64,000 nucleotides of DNA from Flavobacteriaceae bacterium. GTDB lineage: Bacteria > Bacteroidota > Bacteroidia > Flavobacteriales > Flavobacteriaceae. The notes below the pieces were generated by a model. That model searched no databases. It worked only from the letters and a program-made list of their open reading frames with translations, and had not been told where the DNA came from. Where the stretch lies: the NCBI GenBank assembly GCA_028284745.1, contig JANQRC010000043.1:1-64000 (forward strand), given 5' to 3'. Positions 8,411 through 17,207 of this stretch are shown one piece after another (position 1 is the first letter of the stretch; each line of letters begins with the position of its first letter). Position numbers and translations under genes: made by a program.

Positions 8411-8991
8411 GTATTTGTGAGCAATGTGTTTTGACAATCTCAAGGATCGACATTTTGATTTTCACATACGGAAAGAAACCATGAGCCTCGGTCAGGATGC
8501 TCATCTTTTGCTTATGCTACTGATAAGCGACCATCAAAACGATCCATTGTTCAAAGGCATCGGCTTACCACGCTGCCCCATTCTTGACCGATGGGCAGAA
8601 CATCTCGGGCACTTGACCTTTGCCATGCCCCATAGCGACCCACGTTGGGGAAATCATTCCCTTGCTTTATGGGCTTTCCGAATACTTCTCGCTCCTCAAT
8701 ACGTCAAGGAACCTTGAAGATCAAATCCACTAATACCTTACAGGGGTTTGATTTTCAGTTGCATAAGTGTCGTCACAAGTCTATGCCCTAATTTGACCCA
8801 TTACCGTAGGCAGGTTTCAGGTTTTCAGTATAAAACGTCAGTATTTATAGGTGTTCTGAGATGCTGAAATGGGTTCAGCATGACACCAAAAAATAACGTC
8901 ATGATATAAAGCACACAAAAATAAAGTAATATAATTTTTTTATGAAACAACTATTTACTTACTTTGATTAGAAATTAAAACTTTATATTCT
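8411..8991. other. Gene-poor accessory stretch
   Basis: No gene can be supported here. A 97-codon frame at 8424-8717 has no recognisable family and composition unlike the nearby genes. An AATGACA-like palindrome (ATGCTGAA/TTCAGCAT, 8861-8881) lies within it. From about 8885 the sequence becomes markedly AT-rich and stays so through the two paralogous surface-protein genes, which suggests a different origin. Confidence 0.5.
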
Positions 8992-9355
8992 ATGATAAAA
9001 ACCTTACTCTTACTTTTTTTAATTCCATTATTTAATTTTTCACAAACTCAAAATAGGCCAGGATATCGATGGGGAAGCTGCTGGGGATCTATCAGGTTTT
9101 TCAGTAAGTTTATCTTCAGATGAATTTGTATTACGTCAATTTAGTTTTTACCCTAATCCTACAAAAGATAAGGTGACTATAGAATTAAACCAAGGAGTAG
9201 AGTTAGAACAAATAAACATTTACAACAATTTAGGTCAATTTATAAGCAGTAGTAAAAATGTGGAAGTAGATACGTCGCAATTACGTACCGGTCTATATTA
9301 TCTAGAAATAGAAACAGACAAAGGAAAAGCCTCTAAAAAACTCATTATTAATTAA
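8992..9355 (+). pseudogene. Collapsed and frameshifted paralogue of the propeller protein
   Basis: The ATG at 8992 opens a signal peptide (MIKTLLLLFLIPLFNFSQTQ) nearly identical to that of the next gene. One extra A in the run ACTCAAAATAGG then shifts the frame. With that base removed, the sequence reads GQDIDGEAAGDLSGFSVSLS, half of one repeat, and joins straight to the sorting domain (EFVLRQFSFYPNPTKDK to KASKKLIIN). All other repeats are missing. The junction lies at TCAGATG, which occurs in every repeat and before the sorting domain, so deletion by recombination between repeats is likely. It is either a dead copy or a phase-variable silent one. Confidence 0.75.
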
Positions 9356-9357
9356 AT

Positions 9358-10833
9358 ATGAAAAATATGAAAAAACAATTACTTTTAATTTTCTTAATCC
9401 CTTTATTTAGTTTTTCACAAACTCAAATAGGACAGGATATCGATGGGGAAGCTTCTGGAGATCGATCAGGTAGATTTATAAGTTTATCCTCAGATGGTTC
9501 TATAGTTGCTATTGGTGCAATTTTAAATGATGGAAATGGTGCAGATTCAGGTCATGTACGTGTTTATGAGAATCAATCAGGAACATGGACACAGATAGGT
9601 CAGGATATCGATGCGGAAGCTGCTGGAGACTTTTCTGGTTCAGTAAGTTTATCCTCAGATGGTTCTATAGTTGCTATTGGTGCACAAAATAATGATGGGA
9701 ATGACTCTAATTCAGGTCATGTACGCGTTTATCAGAATCAATCAGGAACATGGACACAGATAGGTCAGGACATCGATGGGGAAGCTCTTTCTGATGATTC
9801 TGGTTCCTCATTAAGCTTATCCTCAGATGGTTCTATAGTCGCAATTGGGGCTACAAATAATGATGGCGGTGGAAATAATTCAGGTCATGTACGTGTTTAT
9901 GAGAATCAAAGTGGAACGTGGGTACAAATCGGTCAGGATATCGATGGGGAAGCTGTTTTTGATCGATCAGGTTTCTCAGTAAGTCTATCCTCAGATGGTT
10001 CTATAGTTGCTATTGGCGCACCTTTTAATGATGGCGGTGGAAATAGTTCAGGTCATGTACGTGTTTATGAGAATCAAAGTGGAACGTGGGTACAAATCGG
10101 TCAGGATATCGATGGAGAAGCTACTTTTGATCGATCAGGTTCGTCAGTAAGTTTATCCTCGGATGGTTCTATAATTGCTATTGGAGCAGAAACCAATGGT
10201 GGAAATGGTGTAGATTCAGGTCATGTACGCGTTTATGAGAATCAATCAGGTGTATGGACACAGATAGGTCAGGATATCGATGGGGAAGCTTCTGGGGATC
10301 GATTAGGTTCGTCAGTAAGTTTATCCTCGGATGGTTCTATTGTTGCTATTGGTGCAGAAAACAACGGTGGAAATGGTGTAGATTCAGGTCATGTACGCGT
10401 TTATGAGAATCAATCAGGTGTATGGACACAGGCAGGTCAGGATATCGATGGGGAAGCTTCTGGGGATCTATCAGGTTCGTCAGTAAGTTTATCCTCGGAT
10501 GGTTCTATTGTTGCTATTGGTGCAGAAAGCAACGGTGGAAATGGTGTAAATTCAGGCCATGTACGTGTTTTTGATTTAAGTAGTGTTTTATCTTCAGATG
10601 AATTTGTATCATCACAATTTAGTTTTCACCCTAATCCTACAAAAAATAAGGTGACTATAGAATTAAACCAAGGTGTAGAATTACAACAAATAAACATTTA
10701 TAACAATTTAGGTCAGTTTATAAGCAGCAGTAAAACTAAAGAAATAGATACTTCACAATTAAGTACAGGCTTATATTATCTAGAGATAGAAACGGATAAA
10801 GGAAAAGCCTCTAAAAAACTCATTATAGAATAG
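9358..10833 (+). CDS. Seven-repeat beta-propeller surface protein with type IX sorting domain
   Basis: The 491-residue protein has a signal peptide (residues 1-21, ending FSFSQ). Seven tandem repeats of 56 residues follow (the second has 55), each with IGQDIDGEA, SLSSDGSIVAIGA and SGHVRVYENQSG. A type A type IX secretion CTD (FHPNPTKNKVTIEL to KLIIE) ends the protein. Seven repeats fit one closed seven-bladed propeller of FG-GAP/integrin type. It is expected on the cell surface or secreted. The ligand is unknown. The ATG at 9367 is an alternative start. Repeats 5-7 are almost identical in DNA, so copy number may vary. The region is AT-rich and follows the collapsed paralogue. Confidence 0.82.
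   Translation: MKNMKKQLLLIFLIPLFSFSQTQIGQDIDGEASGDRSGRFISLSSDGSIVAIGAILNDGNGADSGHVRVYENQSGTWTQIGQDIDAEAAGDFSGSVSLSSDGSIVAIGAQNNDGNDSNSGHVRVYQNQSGTWTQIGQDIDGEALSDDSGSSLSLSSDGSIVAIGATNNDGGGNNSGHVRVYENQSGTWVQIGQDIDGEAVFDRSGFSVSLSSDGSIVAIGAPFNDGGGNSSGHVRVYENQSGTWVQIGQDIDGEATFDRSGSSVSLSSDGSIIAIGAETNGGNGVDSGHVRVYENQSGVWTQIGQDIDGEASGDRLGSSVSLSSDGSIVAIGAENNGGNGVDSGHVRVYENQSGVWTQAGQDIDGEASGDLSGSSVSLSSDGSIVAIGAESNGGNGVNSGHVRVFDLSSVLSSDEFVSSQFSFHPNPTKNKVTIELNQGVELQQINIYNNLGQFISSSKTKEIDTSQLSTGLYYLEIETDKGKASKKLIIE
9427..10599 (+). repeat. Seven tandem 168-bp coding repeats
   Basis: Units start at about 9427, 9595, 9760, 9928, 10096, 10264 and 10432. The second unit is one codon shorter. Similarity is highest between units 5, 6 and 7. 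Confidence 0.85.
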
Positions 10834-10855
10834 ATAAATCAAGATATATCGATAT

Positions 10856-10881
10856 AGAAGACTGCTAATTAGCAGTCTTCT
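10856..10881. terminator. Perfect palindromic terminator
   Basis: A 13-bp stem without a loop is centred between 10868 and 10869, with arm AGAAGACTGCTAA. It follows the propeller gene by 22 bases. The following T content is modest (TACTTT). Confidence 0.7.
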
Positions 10882-11469
10882 TACTTTAAAACAACTATTA
10901 TACAACACTATTAAATATTAATACCGTAGCTTGTAAGGGTCCCAAGATCAGACAGCAACTTTATAGTTGCTCAATCTATCCTGTTGAGTATTTCACCCAA
11001 TTAGAAACTTTAATATCAAATTCCCAATCTTGATATTCTGAAATCAGCTTTGCTAGGGTTCGTTTTATGATTATCTGTTTGGGCAAGGTGGAACCAGATC
11101 TACTAAAGATCCTCTGGCATCTCATTGCCTTTGGAATGACATCTAGGGTTCTTAAGTAGGTCTATGGAGAAGTGGTTTCCTCATAGTGTTTTTTCAGGTC
11201 TGGTCCTGTAAAGATCTTACTCTTGTACTTTATAAGCTCCTTCGGCCCATTTTCAAGACTTGAAACTTCTTGAACACTTTGGCGCCATTTCTCCACATAC
11301 CCTTTTTCACTTCTATCAGCCCTTTTCTTTACGCGCTGTCCCCTGCCAACTACACCTGCGCTCTCCAAAGCCTTGACAAATAAAAAGCGAAGGAGGGTTA
11401 TTCTTATGTTAAACTAAATCAAGACGTCGATATTTTCCGTAACTTCAACGAGACCAAAAACTCATCAAC
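10882..11469. other. Gene-poor stretch with a possible 3' gene fragment
   Basis: This 588-base gap holds no complete gene. On the minus strand, 11162-11395 reads as one frame without a good start (LRFLFVKALESAGVVGRGQR then VEKWRQSVQEVSSLENGPKE to HYEETTSP). It looks like the tail of a lost protein, family not recognised. A weak AATGACA-type repeat lies near 11112-11142. The AT-rich accessory segment ends here. Confidence 0.4.
11162..11368 (-). pseudogene. Probable 3' remnant of an unknown gene
   Basis: The 68-codon frame has protein-like composition (lysine-, glutamate- and serine-rich, likely helical) and stays open about nine codons further upstream. No ATG or GTG lies at a sensible place. 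No family is recognised. It is divergent from the iorA-like gene and lies at the edge of the accessory region, which fits a truncated relic. Confidence 0.3.
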
Positions 11470-11931
11470 ATGCCAACCTATAACATCACTGTCAATGGCG
11501 ATAAAAAAGCCGTTGACGCAAGTCCAGAAACACCGCTCCTCTGGGTCTTAAGAGACCATCTTGACCTTGTCGGCACCAAATACGGTTGTGGTATCGGCCA
11601 ATGTGGGGCATGCACCATTCATCTGGATGGAACGGCCACCAGAAGTTGTTTGCTTCCTGTCTCTACTGCAGAAGGTAAAAACATCACGACCATCGAAGGA
11701 TTGTCTGATAATGGCGACCATCCTGTTCAGGAAGCATGGAAAGCTGTAGACGTACCACAATGCGGCTATTGCCAAGCTGGGCAGATCATGACAGCATCTG
11801 CCTTCTTAAAGGACAATCCAAATCCGTCCGAGAGTGAGATCCGTGAAGCCATGCATGGCAACATCTGTCGATGCGCTTCCTATAATCGAATTGAAAAGGC
11901 TGTGGCAATGGCCGCCGAAAAAATGTCCTAA
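11470..11931 (+). CDS. 2Fe-2S subunit of xanthine dehydrogenase-family molybdenum hydroxylase (IorA-like)
   Basis: The 153-residue protein carries two [2Fe-2S] sites. The plant-type ferredoxin site uses Cys40, 45, 48 and 60 ([10 protein letters not shown]). The second site uses CGYC at 98-101 and CRC at 133-135. It passes electrons from the molybdenum subunit encoded 19 bases downstream, as in isoquinoline 1-oxidoreductase alpha subunits. The two genes form an operon. No flavin subunit and no XdhC-type maturation gene are seen nearby. Confidence 0.93.
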   Translation: MPTYNITVNGDKKAVDASPETPLLWVLRDHLDLVGTKYGCGIGQCGACTIHLDGTATRSCLLPVSTAEGKNITTIEGLSDNGDHPVQEAWKAVDVPQCGYCQAGQIMTASAFLKDNPNPSESEIREAMHGNICRCASYNRIEKAVAMAAEKMS

Positions 11932-11949
11932 CCACCAACCTAAGCACTC

Positions 11950-14109
11950 ATGGAAACTTCTAATAAAATCACTTTTAGCCGCAGGAACTTCATGCGTACC
12001 ACCGCACTGGCAGGTGGTGGCATGCTGATCGGCTTTAACTTGTTTACTGCTTGCAAGGAAGCTGTGAAACCTCCTGTAGACATTGCTGACCTGAATTTCA
12101 ATGACTTCAATGCATTTATCAAGATCGCAGACAATGGCATGGTCACTATCTTCTCACCCAACCCAGAGATCGGACAAGGTGTAAAAACCTCAATGCCCAT
12201 GATCATTGCTGAAGAGTTAGATGTACCATGGGAAAACGTACATGTAGCACAAGGCGTACTTGACACGAAAAATTATACAAGGCAAGTGGCAGGCGGAAGT
12301 CAATCTATCCGTTTTGGTTGGGACGCCTTGCGCCAAACAGGTGCTACTGCAAGACAAATGCTTGTCAACGCTGCAGCTGCCAAATGGGGTGTCGACGCTA
12401 GCGAATGTTCAGCTTCAGAAGGCATCATTACCAACAGTAAAGGCGAAACCTTAGGTTATGGTGATGTGGTGAAAGAGGCCGCAGCATTAGAGATTCCGGA
12501 AAATACAGCACTCAAAGAGCCAAGAGACTACAAGATCGTTGGCGCCGATGCGATCAATGTGGATATGGAAAAGATCATCACCGGAAAACCCCTGTACGGT
12601 CTGGACTACAAAGTTGATGGTATGGTCTATGCTTCCGTGTTAAGGCCACCCGCTTTTGGGCAAAAGCTCAGTGCTTTTGATGATATGGGCGCAAAGGCTG
12701 TTGAAGGAGTGAGTGATGTTATCAGATTTGGCGAAAAGGTCGCCGTATTGGCCAATAACACCTGGTCTGCCATGCAAGGAAAGAAAGCTTTGAAAGCAAC
12801 TTGGTCAGATAATTCAAGCCTAGAGAATACAGAAGACCATGATAAGATATTAACAGAAATTCTTGATGGCAACAAGTTCGAAACACGGCGCGAGGATGGT
12901 AATGTGAAGAAGGCATTTGCCCAAGCCGATAAGGTGATCGAACGCACTTATGAATCACCCTTCCTTCCACATAATTGCATGGAACCCATGAATTTCTATG
13001 CAGATGTGACCGATGACAAGATTCACCTCGTGGGCCCGATCCAAACTCCCGAAGGTACTGCCAACCGTGTAGCCAATATGCTCAATAGAGATGTCAATGA
13101 CATTCATCTGGAAATGACCCGCATGGGGGGTGGCTTTGGCCGAAGACTCTATGGTGACTTTGTGATGGAAGCCGCCGAGATTTCAAACTTGGCCAAAAAA
13201 CCAGTGAAAGTGGTCTTCTCGCGCGAGGATGATATGGCTGCGGGCATTTATCGTCCAGCCATCAAGTATCGTATCGCAGCATCGGTCAAGGATGGCAAAC
13301 TCACTGGCTATCATCTCAAGGAAGCAGCTATCAACTCCAACATGTATGGGTTGATTCCACACTTCTTCCCCGCAGGCTGTATCGACAACTACAAAGTGAG
13401 TACGGCAAATCATCAAAGTAAGATCACTACGGGTGCATGGCGTGCACCGTATACCAATTTCTTAGCATTCGCAGAGCAGTCTTTCTTTGACGAATTGGCC
13501 AGAGAGTTGGAACAAGATCCCGTACAACTTCGAATCGATCTACTCCAAAACGTAAAGGGCAACACTGATGACCGTATTCAATACTCGGGGCAACGCATGG
13601 AAGACACGATCAAGCTTGCCGCTGAGAAGGGAAATTGGGGCAAACAAGAAGAAGGCGTCTATCAAGGGTTTGCTGCCTATTACAGCCATAACACGCATGT
13701 TGCCGAACTGGCCGAAGTGGTGATGAAAGATAATTTCCCTGTTGTGACCAAGGTGGTCGTCGCTGTAGATTGCGGCATTGTCATCAACCCAACAGGCGCC
13801 AAAAACCAGATAGAAGGTGGTGTCATAGACGGCATTGGGCACGCCATGTATGGAGACCTTGCCTTCAAGAATGGTGTACCGCAGGCTACCAACTTTGATG
13901 AATTCCGGCTGATAAGAATGCAGGAAACACCCAAGGTAGAGACATATTTCGTACAAAATACGCTTTCTCCTACTGGTCTCGGCGAGCCCGGTTTACCGCC
14001 TGCAGGAGGAGCCATTGCCAATGCGATATACAACGCCGCAGGTCAGCGTTTGCTCAAACAACCGTTCGTAAAGCACATCAAGGCTGAAGTGAAAGAACTG
14101 GTCGGTTGA
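11950..14109 (+). CDS. Molybdopterin-binding subunit of xanthine dehydrogenase-family hydroxylase (IorB-like)
   Basis: The 719-residue protein begins with a twin-arginine signal, SRRNFMRTTALAGGGM, leading into LFTAC, a lipobox. It is therefore probably folded with its cofactor in the cytosol, exported by Tat and anchored as a lipoprotein. Molybdopterin-site features include GGGFGRR near residue 397, GAWRAPYTNF, and GLGEPGLPPAGGAIANA near the C-terminus, where the catalytic Glu lies. The partner is the 2Fe-2S subunit just upstream. Substrates in this family are N-heterocycles or aldehydes; the sequence does not say which. Length is typical. Confidence 0.9.
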   Translation: METSNKITFSRRNFMRTTALAGGGMLIGFNLFTACKEAVKPPVDIADLNFNDFNAFIKIADNGMVTIFSPNPEIGQGVKTSMPMIIAEELDVPWENVHVAQGVLDTKNYTRQVAGGSQSIRFGWDALRQTGATARQMLVNAAAAKWGVDASECSASEGIITNSKGETLGYGDVVKEAAALEIPENTALKEPRDYKIVGADAINVDMEKIITGKPLYGLDYKVDGMVYASVLRPPAFGQKLSAFDDMGAKAVEGVSDVIRFGEKVAVLANNTWSAMQGKKALKATWSDNSSLENTEDHDKILTEILDGNKFETRREDGNVKKAFAQADKVIERTYESPFLPHNCMEPMNFYADVTDDKIHLVGPIQTPEGTANRVANMLNRDVNDIHLEMTRMGGGFGRRLYGDFVMEAAEISNLAKKPVKVVFSREDDMAAGIYRPAIKYRIAASVKDGKLTGYHLKEAAINSNMYGLIPHFFPAGCIDNYKVSTANHQSKITTGAWRAPYTNFLAFAEQSFFDELARELEQDPVQLRIDLLQNVKGNTDDRIQYSGQRMEDTIKLAAEKGNWGKQEEGVYQGFAAYYSHNTHVAELAEVVMKDNFPVVTKVVVAVDCGIVINPTGAKNQIEGGVIDGIGHAMYGDLAFKNGVPQATNFDEFRLIRMQETPKVETYFVQNTLSPTGLGEPGLPPAGGAIANAIYNAAGQRLLKQPFVKHIKAEVKELVG

Positions 14110-14273
14110 TCAGACGATCAACACCACTTGGCATTATCACTTCTCAAAGTGCATGGCCTTTCAAAGTACGAACTCTAACGTGAAAAAGATAGGTCTTTCC
14201 TTCAAAATTACCAGCTAGTAATTTTAATTTTGGAGCGTATTTTTCAAATCTTAAGCGGGGCAAAAGGAAATTT

Positions 14274-15635
14274 CTATGAAATCGCCCGTATCAGATCCTG
14301 TTTGGTGATGATGTGATATTGGCCCTCTCCTAGATCTACCAACACCGCTGGGTTCTCCTTGGTGATCTTTTTGGAAACTTCATCAATAGCAGTACTCTTA
14401 TCTATTACCGGAAAGGGTTGGCCCATCACATCTTTTATAGGCCTTTCAGCCACGTTCTTGTCGTTCACAAAGGCGTGGAAAAGATCCGTCTCGTCTACAG
14501 AGCCCACAAAACCTTCGGTATCTCGTACCGGGATCTGAGAGATATCGTACTGCTTCATACGCTCAATGGCATGCGATACGAGTTCTTCGGTCATCGCGGT
14601 GACCAGGGGTTTCTCTAGATGGTCTTTGACCAGGTCTTCGGCCGTAGTGATCTCTTCTTCTAAGAATCCTCGGTCACGCATCCAATCATCATTAAAGATC
14701 TTGCCCACATAACGGCTTCCATGGTCATGGAACAATACGACCACCACATCATCCGGGCCAAAGTGTTCCTTCAACTGGAGTACACCTTTGATGGCCGAAC
14801 CTGCAGAATTGCCCACGAAGATGCCTTCATCCTTGGCTAGTCTTCGCGTATACACAGCAGCATCCTTGTCAGTCACTTTCGTGAAACCATCAATGATATC
14901 GAAATCTACATTTTCAGGGAGAATGTCCTCACCAATGCCTTCGGTGATGTATGGATAGATCTCGTTCTCGTCAAAGATGCCAGTCTCGTGATATTTCTTG
15001 AACACCGAACCATAGGTGTCCACACCCCAGACCTTGATATTCGGATCTTGCTCTTTCAAATATTTACCGACACCCGAGATGGTTCCACCAGTACCGACGC
15101 CTACGACGAAATGTGTCACCTTGCCTTCGGTCTGTTCCCAGATCTCAGGGCCCGTCTGTTCGTAATGCGCCACCGTGTTACTGGGATTGTCGTATTGATT
15201 GACATACCATGAATTGGGGGTTTCCTCGCCCAAGCGTTTGGATACTGAGTAGTATGAGCGCGGATCATCTGGAGTGACATTGGTTGGGCAGACGATCACT
15301 TCTGCTCCAACGGCCTTCAGGATATCGACTTTCTCTTTGGATTGCTTGTCGGTGGTCACGAAGATACATTTGTAGCCTTTCACCACACCAGCCAATGCCA
15401 GGCCCATACCCGTGTTTCCGGAGGTGCCTTCGATGATCGTACCGCCAGGTGCGAGTCTTCCGTCAGCTTCGGCATCTTCTACCATTTTCAAGGCCATGCG
15501 GTCTTTCACAGAATTGCCAGGGTTGAAGGTCTCTACCTTGGCCAAGACCAAGGCATCTACTTCTTCTGCTACCTTGTTCAACTTTACCAGAGGGGTGTTC
15601 CCGATGGTCTCTAATATGTTCTTCGCGTACTTCAT
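14274..15635 (-). CDS. Pyridoxal-phosphate cystathionine beta-synthase with CBS domain pair
   Basis: The protein (453 residues from the ATG at 15635) has the fold II PLP domain in residues 1-320: IGNTPLVKLN, NPGNSVKDRM with the PLP lysine, EGTSGNTGMGLA and GVGTGGTISG. Two CBS motifs follow in the last 120 residues. It would condense serine with homocysteine to cystathionine, or act as a cysteine synthase; flavobacterial members are called either. A TTG at 15656 would add seven residues. A TATCTTTG promoter box overlaps that TTG, so the ATG is preferred. The CBS pair suggests adenosyl-ligand control. Confidence 0.9.
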   Translation of the reverse strand: MKYAKNILETIGNTPLVKLNKVAEEVDALVLAKVETFNPGNSVKDRMALKMVEDAEADGRLAPGGTIIEGTSGNTGMGLALAGVVKGYKCIFVTTDKQSKEKVDILKAVGAEVIVCPTNVTPDDPRSYYSVSKRLGEETPNSWYVNQYDNPSNTVAHYEQTGPEIWEQTEGKVTHFVVGVGTGGTISGVGKYLKEQDPNIKVWGVDTYGSVFKKYHETGIFDENEIYPYITEGIGEDILPENVDFDIIDGFTKVTDKDAAVYTRRLAKDEGIFVGNSAGSAIKGVLQLKEHFGPDDVVVVLFHDHGSRYVGKIFNDDWMRDRGFLEEEITTAEDLVKDHLEKPLVTAMTEELVSHAIERMKQYDISQIPVRDTEGFVGSVDETDLFHAFVNDKNVAERPIKDVMGQPFPVIDKSTAIDEVSKKITKENPAVLVDLGEGQYHIITKQDLIRAIS

Positions 15636-15653
15636 GCTGTCTTGTTGAGAGTG

Positions 15654-15661
15654 CAAAGATA
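15654..15661 (-). promoter_or_regulatory. Promoter -7 box of the cystathionine beta-synthase gene
   Basis: On the minus strand this reads TATCTTTG, an exact TAnnTTTG match, 18 bases before the ATG at 15635. It shows that the TTG at 15656 is probably upstream of the transcript start. Confidence 0.5.
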
Positions 15662-15721
15662 CACTGTTGAATCACGAATTACGAATGTTGAGCTACGAAG
15701 TGCGAATTTAGAAGTATGCCC

Positions 15722-15815
15722 TTGCGCTAGGGATTGTAGTGGCATCCTCTGAACTTGTTTCAGAGATGTAGTGAAAAGCCCGACCACCGAAGCCTTGGCG
15801 AAGATGGTAACGCCC
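15722..15815 (+). ncRNA. Flavo-1-like structured RNA element, copy 2
   Basis: It shares TTGCG-TAGGGATTGTAG, GAAAAGCCCGACC and AACGCCC with the copy at 7634-7704. Its first hairpin is longer and holds CTCTGAA (15747-15753) paired with TTCAGAG (15759-15765) around CTTGT. That is the same palindrome type as the AATGACA repeats, as if one had inserted into the loop. It lies antisense to, and upstream of, the cystathionine beta-synthase gene. The Flavo-1 name is from memory and needs checking. Confidence 0.5.
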
Positions 15816-15817
15816 AT

Positions 15818-15873
15818 AGTGAGTAGTGAGTAGTGAGTAGTGAGTAGTGAGTAGTGAGTAGTGAGTAGTGAGT
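15818..15873. repeat. Eight tandem copies of AGTGAGT
   Basis: A 7-bp unit is repeated exactly eight times (56 bp) directly after the RNA-like element. It is not a CRISPR array. The rest of the 15636-15967 gap holds ACGAATT-rich low-complexity sequence near 15666-15710 and 15884-15906, and no gene. Confidence 0.9.
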
Positions 15874-15967
15874 AAAATTATCTAATTACGAACGTAGAAT
15901 TGCGAAATCTTAAAAATATCATTTTCATCAGCTTTCCAGCTATCCAAAAATTCCGTCATCTAAAAAA

Positions 15968-17203
15968 TCAAGCAAACTTTATGGACTTTACCGGCGTGAT
16001 CCTAGAGATGATGTAGGAAGGGACCAACAGCATCAACAAGCAAAGTAACAAGGTGCCGATATTTAGTAGAACGACGTATCCTGCTGAGACATACACAGGT
16101 GCTTGGGTAACGTAGTAGGTAGCAGGGTCGAGCGAAATGATGCCATAGGTCTTCTGAAGCCAGAGCAGACCTATACCGATCACATTGCCCCAAAATAGCC
16201 CGACCAGGATCAGGTAAGCCGCATTGTACAAGAATATCTTTTGGATGCTGGCATTCTCACTGCCCATGGCCTTGAGCATGCCGATCATCTGCGTTTTTTC
16301 GAGGATCAGCACCAACAGTGCTGTGACCATATTGATCCCCCCGACAATGATCATGATAACTATAATGATCGCCACATTGATATCAAAGAGTTTCATCCAC
16401 TCAAAGATATGATCGTACTTGTCTACGATAGTATATGAATTGAGCAATGGAGGAATCTCGACATACACTTGCTCGCCTACTTCTTGAATTTTGTCAAAAT
16501 CTTTCAAAAATACTTCAAAGCTGCCTACTTGGTCTTTTTCCCACTTGTTCATACGCCGCACTTGGCGAATGTCGCCAATGACATAAGTCTCATCAAATTC
16601 CTTGAAGCCTGAATCGTAAATGCCAACGATGGTGAGCTTCAACTCGTTGGGCAACTTGTTAGGGTCTTCCTTCGGAAAGAAGGCGCTTACGCGATCACCC
16701 ACACCAATAAGCAATCGATTGGCCATGTAGGCAGACATGAGCACTTCTCCGTTCATCTGTTGGGTATAGTTAGGCAATCGGCCTTCTAGAAGATACTCTC
16801 CAAAATAATCCCATCGGTATTCACTGCCAACACCTTTGTAGATGATGCCCTCAAAAGTGGTCTCGGTACGAATAATGCCTCCTTTACTGGCAATAGTCTG
16901 AATATGGTCTACTTCCTCTATAGCACCAAACTCAGGATAAAAATCTTGGTCGTCACTAATGGGATTGATGGAAACCTCTGAATTGTTGTTGTCGTAGGTA
17001 GATATAAGAATATGGCCATTGAAAGCAGAGACCTTTTCTCTGATCTTCTGCTGAAGTCCTACGCTTGAAGAAATGGCAATCATCATCATCACCAGTCCGA
17101 TAGCAATGGCAGCAATGGCAATTTTGATGATCGGTGACGAAATGCTACTTTTATACGATCTGCCCGCAATAATGCGTTTGGCTATAAAGAATTCGTAATT
17201 CAA
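15968..17203 (-). CDS. FtsX/LolE-type ABC transporter permease
   Basis: The protein has the MacB/LolE layout: an N-terminal membrane helix (about residues 18-45 from the chosen start), a large periplasmic domain, and three C-terminal helices. LolE-type proteins, with an ATPase encoded elsewhere, release lipoproteins from the inner membrane; other FtsX-like roles are possible. The longest frame starts at TTG 17233, but a TATATTTG promoter box covers that codon. The TTG at 17203 (LNYEFFIAKR, matching the usual start of flavobacterial homologues) is therefore preferred. That choice also removes the overlap with the divergent gene at 17208. Confidence 0.85.
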   Translation of the reverse strand: MNYEFFIAKRIIAGRSYKSSISSPIIKIAIAAIAIGLVMMMIAISSSVGLQQKIREKVSAFNGHILISTYDNNNSEVSINPISDDQDFYPEFGAIEEVDHIQTIASKGGIIRTETTFEGIIYKGVGSEYRWDYFGEYLLEGRLPNYTQQMNGEVLMSAYMANRLLIGVGDRVSAFFPKEDPNKLPNELKLTIVGIYDSGFKEFDETYVIGDIRQVRRMNKWEKDQVGSFEVFLKDFDKIQEVGEQVYVEIPPLLNSYTIVDKYDHIFEWMKLFDINVAIIIVIMIIVGGINMVTALLVLILEKTQMIGMLKAMGSENASIQKIFLYNAAYLILVGLFWGNVIGIGLLWLQKTYGIISLDPATYYVTQAPVYVSAGYVVLLNIGTLLLCLLMLLVPSYIISRITPVKSIKFA

Positions 17204-17207
17204 CGTA

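Noticed and set aside
8424-8717. 97-codon frame after ssrA on the plus strand
   Set aside because: No known motif, no ribosome-binding or promoter signal, and the minus strand reads equally protein-like across stops. I cannot support a gene.
15818-15873. Tandem repeat considered as a CRISPR array
   Set aside because: The unit is 7 bp with no spacers and no cas genes are nearby. No CRISPR array is seen in the window.
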